From the NCBI RefSeq assembly GCF_937616625.2, contig NC_065576.1:7070501-7134500 (forward strand): a stretch of DNA of 64,000 nucleotides. The letters run 5' to 3'. Both the position numbers and the translations under genes were made by a program. Below the pieces are notes generated by a model. That model made no database searches. It saw only the letters and a program-made list of their open reading frames with translations, and was not told the origin of the DNA. The stretch's first letter is position 1. Each line of letters opens with the position of its first letter. This DNA is from Mercurialis annua (Eukaryota; Streptophyta; Magnoliopsida; Malpighiales; Euphorbiaceae). Shown in pieces: positions 1-11,460 of the stretch.

Positions 1-926
1 TTGTGTGTCTCTGTGATTTATCTGGTTATTTAATTGTGCTAGTCCTACGTGGTGTCTAGTGATCTTAGAGTTAGGGGGTCGTACAGATATTAACCTATTT
101 ATTATTTTAGACCCGTCGACTGCTCGTGCTTCGGAGTCTACGCAGGGTTAGCTGTTTGCCAAGATCACGTGGATAAGCAAGCAGTGAGTTTGTAGTGCTA
201 TTTACCGCTTTATTAAGTACCGCATCGTATTTTAATATTATAAATGTTTGTGAACTGTTTTTACGGATTATGGATCTGGATTGAAACGAGCTACTCGATA
301 GGCTTTATATCGAGACTGTGTGCACCGGTAAGTACTCTGGGAAACGGCAGACTAAAGTCTTGCTTACGCTGGTATATTTATATGACGAGGATTTGTTCCC
401 GTCCACTCTGGGTTTATCGGTATGCTATGTCATACTTACGCTGGGATCATTTCAATACTGTTTTCCATAATCATATTATATTAGTATAAAAATGTTTTGA
501 TTTAAGGGTTTTAAACTTAATAAATGTAAATAGTATTGCGAACTCATCTCAGTATATCTGACCCCGTTGTTTTCCCAAATTTTCCAGGTTTATGATTTGA
601 AAGCTGGTCCACTCCGATTCTTTTGATTCCTCGGAGGTTTTTATGTTATTAAACTAGTTTCTATTTTTCGAACTCTTAGACCGCAGTAGAACTAGTTATT
701 TATTTCATTGGATTATTATACTTTGGGATTATCGATTTGCTCGATTATTTATTGGCATGTTCACCCCGGATTATTTATTTTTATATATAAGGCATGCTGT
801 TAAACTTTCCAGATATTTAAGTTATTTATATTGTTTATTGTTTTTCCGCAAGGCTTGCTACGGGTTTTGGTACGACCATACCCATACCCTAGCGCCGGTC
901 ACGATCCACGAAATTGGGTCGTGACA
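1..926 (+). mobile_element. 3' part of an LTR, related to but distinct from the LTRs at 3226 and 11461
   Basis: Positions 1-926 align in order with the 3' part of the complete LTR further right. Shared blocks are a GTGCTAGTCCTA-like block near 36, AGACCCGTCGACTG near 109, AAGATCACGTGGAT near 160, the CTGACCCCGTTGTTTTCCC block near 559 and the terminal GGGTCGTGACA. It differs at many positions, so it is an older or different copy of the same family. It ends exactly at 926 (…GTGACA) and host-gene coding sequence begins at 927. The 5' end lies outside the window, so a solo LTR and the 3' LTR of a full element cannot be told apart. The expected 5-bp target duplication would be TCAGC at 927-931. 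Confidence 0.85.
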
Positions 927-1565
927 TCAGCAGACTCAGCATCTTCCCTCTCATCATCGACAGATTTAGTATTTCTCATCTTTTCTTCAGCATAATTACA
1001 ACTTTCAGTCTCTTCATCGGAAGAATTGTCTTCTTCATGACGATCAGAAGAGTGAACCTCACTATCAACATTATCAGACTACACATAAAATGACAAAACT
1101 TGTTAAAGTTATATTTAAAATGAAAACATAATATTATCATAAATTTATCATTTAAAACAACGCATAAGCACGTACCTTTACAGATTTATCATTGAAAATG
1201 TCAGCTAATTGATTAGTTTCAAAGCTCTCTATGCAATCATAAATCTGTTTTCTGACACCTAACTCCATATCAGAATACTCAATACCACTATCAAAGACCA
1301 AATTTTTCAATTCATTAACAAACTTCATGCAAGCAGACTTCGCCACTTCAAAAGTACTATCACCCTCAGTATTAACAGCAGCAGCAGCTTCCTCTTCTTT
1401 AAAGACATAATCTTGATCATTCAGTCCAGACACAATATTTTCACTTAATTCATAAGCAGTGGCTTTAATGTTTGAACTTGATATAACCTACAATATACAA
1501 TAAAAAATCACTAACTAACAGTACACAAAATTAATCAAAATTATAATAAAACAAGATATTTATAC

Positions 1566-2399
1566 CTTTTCATTTGGATCATCAAAAACTTTGAAATCAA
1601 AGTTTTGAATCTTTCTCATATCCTTCGGACTCCAACGCATAAACCGAGGATACGCAGCAGCATTATTCAACGAACACAAAAAAGCAGGCACAGTAGTCAG
1701 AGTTTCATAGAACCAAAATTGAATGGCATAGGGAAAGCCATACAATCGATAAAATGTAGCTTGTTTTGATGCCTGCAACAAGGTCCAAAGCTTGTTCTTG
1801 GTAGACTGAACAAATAAATCAAAAGAATATTTTCCCCATGGAAAATCATCAAAATCAGGGCAGTCCAGTAGATGAATAAATCGGCTGTCGATCAATGTAT
1901 TATCAAGGCTACCCAACAGAAAACACTGAACAAAATACAGCTTCGCGAACTTTACAGCATCATCATCATTCTCCCACACCGCATCTTTAAATTTCGATTC
2001 AATAACAGAACGACTAATCTTATTATCATCATTAAAAAATTTATCAAAAAAAGTTCCACCAGTGAAATAGTCAGAAAACCTGGACTCGTCCCCACCGCAC
2101 ACAAGACCGCTCACCAATCCAAACTCATACAAACTGAAACGCAAGTTTTGCCCACCATAGTAAAACCACAGCTCATCAATATTTGGATGATGGACTTCCC
2201 TTAGCAGTATGGAATGTATAAGCCTAAGACTCAATACATCTTTTCCAATATCCAAATACAAACCAAACCTACTGCTCTTAAATGTAGACAGCTGATCAGA
2301 ACTAAGCTTCGATTTAATATTTTTTATCACATCAAAAGAACAAGCCTTGCCAACTTTCCCAACAAACCGGAGATTCGGAGCAATTAAAAGATCAAAGTT
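1566..2399 (-). CDS. DUF1985-domain exon
   Basis: This 834-bp exon of the disrupted gene holds the recognisable domain. Its landmarks, in order, are LSLRLIHSILLREV, ELWFYYGG, LRFSLYEFGLVSGLVCGG, a VKFAKLYFVQCFLLG helix, FPWGKYSFDLFV and YRLYGFPYAIQFWFYE. This pattern of aromatic-rich blocks is what I recognise as DUF1985. The acceptor is TTGCAG at the 2400 side and the donor is AAG|GTATAA at the 1565 side; both preserve codon phase. The domain has no assigned biochemical activity. No stop or frameshift is present, so either decay after disruption has barely begun or the disruption is recent. Confidence 0.8.
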
Positions 2400-2501
2400 C
2401 TGCAATAAACAAATAATATATACACAGGTCAGTTACATTATCATAGTATAATCATAACAATACAGTTATATAATGATCACATTATCATACATTTATCATA
2501 G

Positions 2502-2990
2502 TATATTTACATTATCATACAATTATAATTAGATTATCATTTTTATAAATCAGAAAACTATACCAGAAAACAAATATTATCATAACAGTATCATCAACTT
2601 ATATAACAAAATAAAAAACTGTAATTAGAGTAGAACATGTATTATCATATCATTATCATACAAAATTATATTAACATAACAAATCTGATTATCAATCAAA
2701 AATAAAAAAAACGTATTATTTTTACATTATCATACAATTATCATATTATATTTACATTATCATACAATTATAATTAGATTATCATTTTTATAAATCAGAA
2801 AACTATACCAGAAAACACATATTATCATAACAGTATCATCAACTTATATAACAAAATAAAAAACTGTAATTAGAGTAGAACATGTATTATCATATCATTA
2901 TCATACAAAATTATATTAACATAACAAATCTGATTATCAATCAAAAATCAAAAAAACGTATTATTTTTACATTATCATACAATTATCATA
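2502..2990. repeat. 245-bp tandem duplication within an intron of the DUF1985 gene
   Basis: Copy 1 (2502-2746) and copy 2 (2747-2990) are nearly identical; I noticed only about two base differences. Both are built from AT-rich text in which ATTATCATA (TATGATAAT on the gene strand) recurs many times. The surrounding intron from about 2410 to 3100 is full of the same motif. The duplication is non-coding and looks recent. Confidence 0.85.
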
Positions 2991-3220
2991 AAAAATTATA
3001 TTACTACAATCGACTAACAAAACAAAATATTATAATATCATCATATGATCAACTACTATAAACAACATTATCATAAAAGTATCACAACTTATATACAATT
3101 TTATACCTGAATAGAATCATTTTTATTCAGATTATCACTTCCAAGCCTTCTCATCTTAATGTCTCTTTTAACCACAACAGGTTCTGCTTTCCTTTTACCA
3201 CATACAGATTTTTTAACTGC

Positions 3221-3225
3221 TCTCC
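3221..3225. repeat. 5' target-site duplication TCTCC
   Basis: TCTCC directly precedes the 5' LTR (TGTAATATCCC…) and is repeated at 14303-14307 directly after the 3' LTR (…GTGACA). A 5-bp duplication is standard for Ty3/gypsy integration. Confidence 0.95.
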
Positions 3226-6071
3226 TGTAATATCCCGTATTTTTCTTAATATTATTTTTTTTTGAATTATTTTTATTTTTATTTTTTTTAAATTTTTCCG
3301 TCGAGTTTTAGATAATTTATTATTATTATTATTAAATTAATTATCATTCATTAATCTCTTAGGCCTATGATTCATTGATAAGTTGGCCATGATTATGTTT
3401 AAACTTGGGCCATGCTAATTATTAACATAAAAGCCCATGCATGATAGTAATATGAAGAACCCATGAAAACTATTAACATGAATTATGTTATCTACAACAG
3501 TTGCGTGAATTCCTTTTAATTATACGTTTCTTATAAACCCTATTGCATACCTTCAAAATCACCAAACCCTAGCCCTCTCACTTTCAAACGCTGAAATCCT
3601 ACGCTCTCATTCCTCTCGTGAACTTTGATATTGGTAAGTTTCTCATTCTCAATTCATGAGTTATTCGATATCGTCACGTCCGGTTTCCTAACCCGCTCTC
3701 TTTTGTTTTAGTATCGTTTTGAGTTTTGCTTCATCACGACATCAGTTTACATCATCCTCTAATAATTGAACGCGTTGATTCGCTTAACGGTACGTAAATC
3801 TCTCCGTTTTAGGCGGCGTCGATTCATCGCTTTTGAGAGTATGGTTACTGTTTATGTTCATGATCTTTCTGCCGTTCTGTCCAAATTCAAATATGATGTT
3901 GTTCATGTGTTTCTATGATTGTAAACTGATTATTCTTAAATAATTTATGATTGCGTTGTCTTAGATCTCGTCGTTGTTATTTTGTTATTGTTTCATTCTG
4001 GATCCACTATTTTCATGTGATGATCTTTGGATGCCATACATTGCTTCTACTCATTGTTTCATTGTTCTTATTGATATTATCATGTGTTATTTGATGATTA
4101 GTTAAGGTTACGGTTTTGTTTTTGGTTTTGAGTTTCATGATTCATTGTTTCGGCAATGTGTCTCAGTTTCTTATTCTAGTTATTGTTATATTGATATGAT
4201 CTTAGCTAATATTGTTTGATTACTTTGTTCTTGTTGTTAGAGAATCATTAAAGTTGTTAAATTATAAAATGAGGCCACTGTTTCATGTTTCTGCAATTTT
4301 GTTTCATGTTAAAGAAGTTGATGTGTTGGTTTGGGCGGTAGAGGCTCTTTTGAAATTGTTGGGCTTTTAAATTGTTAATGATTATGGGTTTTAATAGTAA
4401 ATTCTATTGGTTATAAATCATGTTTTAATTTTTGGTTTTGTTCATTAATAATGGGTTTGTGGTATGGTTTCTTTAAAAATATTGATTAAAATTAAATTGT
4501 TTTATAAAATAATCGGGAAACGATAATAATATTTTTATTTATAATTACTCGGGTAATTATTGAATTTTGGAATTTATTGACTAGAAAGTGTCAATTTGAC
4601 GTTTTAAAATTTTAAACAATTTCTTAATTTATTTTAATTATATATAAATCGTTAGTAACTATTGATTACTTGAGTTTTAAGTTATTGAGTTCCGTTTTAA
4701 ATATTGATTTATTATTTTATCAAATTGTTAATTTGAAAATTATAAAGTACGGTTTATAATTTTGATAAAATATTTTGGGTCGGGTTTGACTTGGGTCACC
4801 CGACATGTGAGGTAGCTTGGTAGTTATCAGTAACTCGGCTAACCCATTATTTGGAATTTAAATTAATTTATTATTTAAATAATATTAAATAATATTTCTG
4901 AAATGGATTATTTTATTTAGACGGGAACTCAATAGACGTGATTGTTTATGACTTTATTATTATTTGAGTTTTATGATTACTCTGACTTGACTTTACATTG
5001 ACTTGTCGTTTGTGCTAGTCCTATGTGGTGTCTAGTACTCTCTAGAGTTAGGGTATGTTTTTTTTTTAATTGTTATATTATATTTTGTCTAGACCCGTCG
5101 ACTGTTCGTACTTCAGAGGCGAACCAGAGTTAGATTGCTTGTCAAGATCACGTGGATTTAGCAAGCAGTGAGTTTATATCTCTATTTACCTCTTTATTAA
5201 GCAAATGTTATATTTTGTATATTTATATGTATAAACAGCTTTCGAACTGTTTTTCGGCATTGTGGATTTGATTTGGAACGTGCTACTCGATGGGCATCAT
5301 CGGGACTGCGTGCGCACCGGTAATGATTATGGTAATGAGGTAGGTTTGAGATACGTCTCACCTTAGTGAGGGCACCGGTGGAAGATACGTCTCTTGGGCT
5401 CACTATTTATTAAGTGATAGTCGGGGATCGGTTATTGAGATACGTCTCACCGACACGACAATGGATTTAGAATTGTGGTTTAGGGTTTCATTGATAATCC
5501 ATAATGAAAATGTTTTATTAAACGTTTTAAAGGTTTTTAACTTAATAAATGTAAATGGTTATATAAACTCTACTCAGTAAATCTGACCCCGTTGTTTTCC
5601 CAAATTTTCCAGGTTTATGATTTGAGCTTTGGTCGATCTCCATTTCTTCTTTCTCAGAGGTTTTTATTTTATTTTCAGAATAAAAGAGTCGAACTATTTT
5701 AAACTCTTAGACCGCAGTAGTAGTTTCATATTATTCTTGTCTTAGTCTTACGTTTATAGTTTTGACTATTGTTTGTTGGATTGGTCCAACTATTATTTTA
5801 TCAGTTTTGGCATGATTACAGTGTTTATGGAATTATATTATATTGCCATACTGTTGGAGTTAAAATTCTAAATAAGTATACTTGGAATATATGTTGCTTA
5901 TTGTACTGCTAGACTAGGCTGAAGTCTCGGTTGCCCCCGAGCATGTGGTTTTCTGCAGGTACATTGTTTTTAAATGATAAGTTGGTTATCCGCAAGGCTA
6001 GCTATGGGTTTTTGGTACAACCATACCCATACCCTAGCGCCGGTCACGATTCATGAAAATGGGTCGTGACA
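3226..6071 (+). repeat. 5' LTR (2846 bp)
   Basis: Begins TGTAATATCCCG and ends GGGTCGTGACA. It contains the promoter-like block at 3531-3640 and three copies of an AGATACGTCTC motif between about 5349 and 5451. At 2.85 kb it is more than half the length of the internal region. Short minus-strand open frames inside it, such as the one at 5197-5403, recur in the other LTR only because the LTRs are identical there. Confidence 0.95.
3531..3640 (+). promoter_or_regulatory. LTR promoter block: TATA, telo-box and 5' splice-donor motif
   Basis: TTATAAA (3531-3537) is followed 26 bases later by AAACCCTAG (3564-3572, a telo-box) in a pyrimidine-rich stretch, which is where transcription should start. 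Downstream are a consensus donor TTG|GTAAGT (3633/3634), a TTGTTTTAG acceptor near 3711, a second donor ACG|GTACGT near 3790 and a CCGTTTTAG acceptor near 3813. The layout resembles a housekeeping-gene leader with short introns. The 3' LTR repeats it at about 11763-11872. Use of these sites is inferred, not shown. Confidence 0.5.
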
Positions 6072-6075
6072 AACT

Positions 6076-6087
6076 TGGTATCAGAGC
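6076..6087 (+). other. Primer binding site (initiator tRNA-Met type)
   Basis: TGGTATCAGAGC begins four bases after the 5' LTR end. This is the usual plant LTR-retrotransposon PBS, complementary to the 3' end of tRNA-iMet. Confidence 0.9.
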
Positions 6088-6431
6088 TTTGGTTTCAAAC
6101 CAAGGCCTTTAAATTGTTAGGTGTTTAATTGTTTGGCATGTTAAGTGACTAAATTGTCCTAGGAACTACTGCGGAATTAGGATTCGAGTCTTGTCTTTGA
6201 AACGTCATCTTTTATTTTCAAAACTTTCTGCCTACTCCTATAGGAATGTCGTGAGTCAGTCGTGTGAATTTAATTGCTTATTGCTTATTATGTGGCTGTT
6301 TTCACTTGGGTGAATAAAATTTTTATCGGTGTTGATTTCTCGGGAAATTTTAAATTGGTGCTTGTTCTATTTCATGCTTGGGTATGAAATTTGCTGTGTT
6401 ATTTAAAATTGTTATTGTTTCATTCTTAGGA

Positions 6432-8447
6432 ATGAATACTCGTACTCGTGCTGCGGCTCAGAAAAATGCTGAGGCTGATGACGCGATCTCTATGGAGGTG
6501 GATCAGAATGAACCAGAGGTTCATGCTGGTAGAGGACTAGCAGGCAGAGGCCCAGCTGGTCGGGGTCGAGCTGGTCGAAGTCGTGGTGGCCGAGGCCAAG
6601 CTGGTAGAGGTAGAGGCAGAGGCGTAGGACGCGGTGCTGTAGGAGGTGCTCAAGCACCAGGTGGGGCACAACCTGAGTTGGAGGACTTTGACTTCAACAC
6701 ATTTTTGGCTGGAGTTGCTGCTCTACAACTCAACCAAGTTCAGCTGCAGGCGGGACAAGTCGCTATGCAGGATCAGTATGCGGTTCTGGGTCAGATTGTT
6801 CAGCAGCAGCGACCACAGGCTGGTGGTGCAGCAGTTGGTGGTGTCGGAACCACTGACAGGGACATGGTTTTGGCTTACATGAGGCTGAAGCCAACAGAGT
6901 TTGACGGTTCTGGAGACGCACTAGATTTTCTCGAGGAGGTTGAGCAGAATGCTCGGCGATTACAGGCTACTGAGCGTCAGACCGTCGTTCTAGTCGAGAT
7001 GTCAATGAAGGGTTCAGCTGGGGACTGGTTTCGTAGCTCTGTTCATGCTGACATGGCTACCATCTCTTGGGCTCAGTTTGTGGCGAGATTTAGAGCTTTC
7101 TTCTTGCCGTTTTCCGTGACAGAGGGTCACAGAGACAGATTACTGTCACTCACTAGGGATGATAGGTCTGTATCCGAGTACACGACAGAGTTCGTGAGGT
7201 TGGGTAGGTTCGCGCCAGACTTGCAGACAGATCAAGAAAGGGTGAACAACAGATACGTAAAAGGCTTGGGGCGCGATTTTGTTAGTTTGCTGACTGAGAC
7301 ACGCAGAGATTTTACAGACGTAGTGGACAGTGCTCGGCGTTTGGAGAGTTCGTTATTACAGTTTGGGGAGATTTCTGGTCCTTCTCAGACCAAGAAGTCT
7401 TCTGGCCCTGGACAGCAGAGTGGTGGTGGTAGCTACCAATCGGCACCTTCTCAGTACAAGAACAAGAAGAGGGGTGTTAAGAAGAGTTATCAGCCGTACA
7501 CCTATAGTTCAGGCAACAGCGGTAGCAGCCGCAGTTTTGGGCGCGGTAACAGCGGAGGTGCTAGTTTTCCCTTCTGCCAGAATTGCAGACGCCGACATCC
7601 GGGCGAGTGTCGTCTAGCACCAGGGGGCTGTTTTACTTGTGGCCAGCCGGGTCACTTTGCCAGAGAGTGTCAGGCATCTGGGCAGCAGATGTCGGCAGCT
7701 AGTGTCGCTCAGCCATCTTATCAGAGTCAGAGACCAGCGTTCTCTGCACCAGCAGGGTTTTCTCAACCTGCTGCTTCTTTTGGTGGCCAGCGGGGCCGAG
7801 GTTCTGGAGGGCGCGGTTTTGGAGGCCGTGGCAACGGCGGTAGAGGTTCTAGCAGTTATGGTACCGGGCAGAGCTCTCAGCAGCAGAGTCAGGGTCAGGC
7901 CAGAGTCTTCGCCTTGACTCCTCAGGATGCTCATGCATCTAACGCAGTGGTGCAAGGTACTATTCAGATCTCTTTCGTAGATGCACTTGTTTTATTTGAT
8001 GCGGGTGCAACCCATTCTTTTGTGTCTACGTGTTTTGCTGCTAAGTTGGGTGTAACACCAACAAATCTGAGTGAACCTTTATCTGTTTCTACTCCCTTTT
8101 CTGACTGTGTGGTGGTGGATGTCGTGTATCCATCGTGTTCCGTGGTTATCCATGGAAGGGACTTGCGTGCTGACTTAGTTGTTCTGGATGTTCTTTCATT
8201 TGACGTGATTTTGGGGATGGATTGGCTGGCACGCCATTATGCTTCGATCGACTGTCGAGGGAAGTCGGTTGAGTTTCGGATTCCAGGTGATCTACCCTTT
8301 TCTTTTCAAGGGGAAAAGGTAGAGACACCGAAGAATCTAATTTATGCGATCAAGGCAAAGCGGATGATGAGTAAGGGTTGTCAAGCCTTCTTAGCTGTGG
8401 TTCGAGACATGGACGCTGAGGTGGGCGGTATGAACACTGTCCTATAG
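6432..8447 (+). pseudogene. gag-pro: gag-protease region of the chromovirus
   Basis: The frame is open from 6378, but the internal ATG at 6432 (MNTRTRA…) is the more likely start, since the preceding 18 residues are hydrophobic and unlike gag. In order: an RGG/GRG-rich basic tail (about residues 35-70 of the long form); the gag core around DRDMVLAYMRLKPTEFDG and the WAQFVARFRAFF region; two zinc knuckles (CQNCRRRHPGEC and CFTCGQPGHFAREC); and an aspartic protease with a DAGATHSF active site and ILGMDWL. It stops at TAG 8445-8447 because about one base is missing near 8440-8443. Pol continues in the other frame from there, so the natural gag-pol reading is broken. Confidence 0.9.
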
Positions 8448-11344
8448 TGAATGAGTTCACTGATGTTTTTCCAGAGGAGTTGCCTGGATTACCACCTGAT
8501 CGGGATATCGAGTTCTGCATTGACGTTGTTCCTGGAACTGGTCCTATTTCGATACCGCCGTATCGGATGGCTCCTGCTGAGCTGAAGGAGTTAAAGGAGC
8601 AGTTACAAGAACTGTTGGACAGTGGCTTCATCAGACCGAGTACTTCTCCGTGGGGTGCTCCAGTTCTGTTTGTTAAGAAGAAGGATGGTTCCTTTCGACT
8701 TTGTATCGACTACAGACAGTTGAATAAGGCTACCATCAAGAACAGATATCCTCTTCCTCGCATCGACGACTTGTTTGATCAGTTGCAGGGTGCGAAGTGC
8801 TTTTCCAAGATTGACCTGAGATCCGGGTATCATCAACTTTGGATTCGGGATGTCGATGTGCCTAAGACTGCTTTCAGAACGCGTTATGGGCATTTCGAGT
8901 TCCTGGTCATGTCGTTTGGGTTGACTAACGCACCAGCAGCGTTTATGGACATGATGAATCGGGTTTTCAAGCCGTTTTTGGATCAGTTTGTTATCGTCTT
9001 CATTGATGAAATCCTGATTTATTCTCGGAGTGAGGAGGAGCATGCTTATCACTTGAGGACTATACTACAGACCTTGCGAGAGCATCAGTTGTATGCTAAG
9101 TTCTCAAAGTGCGAGTTTTGACTGGAACAGGTTACCTTCTTAGGACACGTGGTGTCGAAGGATGGGATCAAGGTTGATCCGAAGAAGATTGAGGCGGTTA
9201 TGGATTGGCAGAGGCCGAGGTCAGTTACCGAGATTAGGAGTTTTTTTGGGTTAGCTGGCTACTACCGTCGGTTCGTGCAGGATTTCTCTCGAATATCTGC
9301 ACCTTTGACTAAGCTGACACAGAAGGGTGTTAAGTTTGAGTGGACCGACAGATGTGAGGCAAGTTTCGAGAAGCTGAAGGAGATTCTGACTACAGCTCCT
9401 GTTTTGGCGTTACCTTCTGGCATTGAGGGTTTTACTGTGTACTGCGATGCTTCTCGGATTGGCTTAGGTTGCGTGTTGATGCAACATGGACAGGTGATCG
9501 CCTATGCTTCTCGTCAGCTGAAGAAGCATGAGGTGAATTACCCTACTCATGACTTGGAGTTAGCTGCTGTGGTTTTTGCTCTGAAGATCTGGAGGCACTA
9601 CTTGTACGGTGCGACTTGCGAGATCTTCACTGATCACAAGAGTCTGAAGTACATTTTTGATCAGCGAGAGCTGAATCTGAGACAGAGGAGGTGGTTAGAG
9701 TTGCTGAAAGACTATGACTGTACTATTCAGTACCATCTTGGTAAAGCTAACGTGGTAGCCGATGCGTTGAGTCGCAAGTCTTCGGGCAGTTTGGCCCATA
9801 TTTCTGAGGTTGGACGTAGACCCATGGTTAGAGAGTGGCATGGTTTGATAGCTTCGGGCTACGGTTTTCAGGTTTCTCAGAATGGTAGTCTGTTGGCACA
9901 ACTGCAGGTGCAACCAGTTTTGATTGATAGGATTAAAGTTTTACAAGCTGAGGATCCACAATTGAAACAGATTATGGATGAGATCCATCTGGATGGGAAT
10001 TCCGAGTTTGTTTTTGTTGACGGAGTTCTCAGGTTTGGTTCTAGACTGTGCGTTCCCGGTTTGGATGGTTTGAGAGACCAGATTCTGGAGGAAGCGCATA
10101 GATCAGCTTACAGTGTTCATCCGGGATCTACCAAGATGTACCATGACCTCAAGGGTACGTATTGGTGGAGCGGAATGAAGAAAGATGTTGCAGAGTACGT
10201 TTCCAAGTGTCTGACTTGCCAGCAGGTGAAGCTGGAACATCAGAGACCTTTTGGCTATCTGCAGCCACTACCTATTCCAGAGTGGAAGTGGGAGCGGATT
10301 GCCATGGACTTTGTTGTTGGTTTACCACGTACTCGACAAGGGTACGATTCCATCTGGGTGATAGTTGACCGTATGACCAAGTCAGCTCATTTCCTTCCGA
10401 TCAAGGTTTCGTATCCTGCTTCGAAGTTGGCTCAGTTGTACATCGACAGGATTGTCAGTTTGCATGGTGTACCAGTTTCGATTGTTTCTGACAGAGGTTC
10501 TGTCTTCACTTCGAGGTTCTGGAAAGCGTTACAGGAGTCCTTGGGTTCTCGATTGGACTTCAGTACAGCCTTTCATCCTCAGACTGACGGTCAGTCTGAG
10601 AGGACTATTCAGACATTGGAGGATACGCTCAGGATGTGCATTCTTGATTTTCAGGGTAGCTGGGATACTCATTTGCCGTTGATTGAGTTTTCCTACAACA
10701 ACAGTTACCATGCGAGCATTGAGATGGCACCTTATGAGGCTCTGTACGGACGCAAGTGTCGATCTCCTATCTGCTGGGAAGAGGTCGGCGAGCGGAAGTT
10801 GTCTGGTGCTGAGATTATTCAGATTACCTCAGAGAAGGTACCGTTGATAAAACGGAGGTTGGAGACAACTTTTAGTCGGCATAAGAGTTATGCAGATCCG
10901 AAGAGGAAAGACATCGAGTTTCAGGTGGGAGACTTTGTGTTTCTTCGGATTTCGCCTATGAAAGGCGTGGTTCGTTTTGGTGTCAAGGGAAAGTTGGCAC
11001 CGAGGTACATTGGTCCTTATGAGATTTCAGAAAGGATTGGAGCTGTGGCTTATCGTCTGGTTCTGCCGCTAGACATGTCTTTAGTGCATCCTGTATTTCA
11101 TGTGTCTATGCTGAGGAAGTGCATCTCAGATCCTTCACATGTGATTGTGCCTCAGAGTGTTGAGATTGACCAGGAGCTGTCCTATGAGGAACAGCCAGTT
11201 GAGATTGTTGATACGCAAGTGCGTAGGTTACGGAACAAGGAGATTCCGATGGTCAAAGTTCTGTGGCGGAATCATTCTGTTGAGGAGTGCACTTGGGAGA
11301 CGGAGTCCGATATGCGGAAACGTTACCCTTTCCTCTTTCCTTGA
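8441..11344 (+). pseudogene. pol: pol region: reverse transcriptase, RNase H, integrase, chromodomain
   Basis: The RT begins near [17 protein letters not shown], with [19 protein letters not shown] and [11 protein letters not shown]. The catalytic box at 8999-9010 reads FIDE instead of the usual (F/Y)xDD. A TGA at 9119-9121 stands where the family has Trp, splitting RT into two open frames. RNase H follows ([23 protein letters not shown]). Integrase has the HHCC finger (H…H…CLTCQQ), the MDFVVGLP and SDRGSVF aspartates and the QSERT glutamate. The C-terminal chromodomain spans about the last 50 residues ([10 protein letters not shown] … [12 protein letters not shown]) and ends at TGA 11342-11344. 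Chromodomains tether integrase to modified histones in this group. With these lesions the copy should not be autonomous. Confidence 0.92.
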
Positions 11345-11450
11345 TGTACGTGTATCGTTACTTATGTGATTTAGTTGATTGTTTCAGTACTTGTTGTGTT
11401 GTTATGTTTATTTTGTTTGCGTTTAAATTCGAGGACGAATTTTTAATAAG

Positions 11451-11460
11451 TTGGGGAGAA
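11451..11460 (+). other. Polypurine tract
   Basis: TTGGGGAGAA lies directly before the 3' LTR, in the expected position for plus-strand DNA priming. Confidence 0.8.

Noticed and set aside
244..489. 81-aa open frame in the left LTR
   Set aside because: Lies inside LTR sequence, no domain, not kept in the related LTRs.
1872..2204. 110-aa plus-strand frame
   Set aside because: Antisense shadow of the DUF1985 exon.
5197..5403. 68-aa minus-strand frame found in both LTRs (again at 13429-13635)
   Set aside because: Its conservation is simply LTR identity; no protein features, and the older LTR lacks it.
7330..7955. Several frames overlapping gag on both strands
   Set aside because: Shadows of the gag-protease frame, which carries the zinc knuckles and protease motif.
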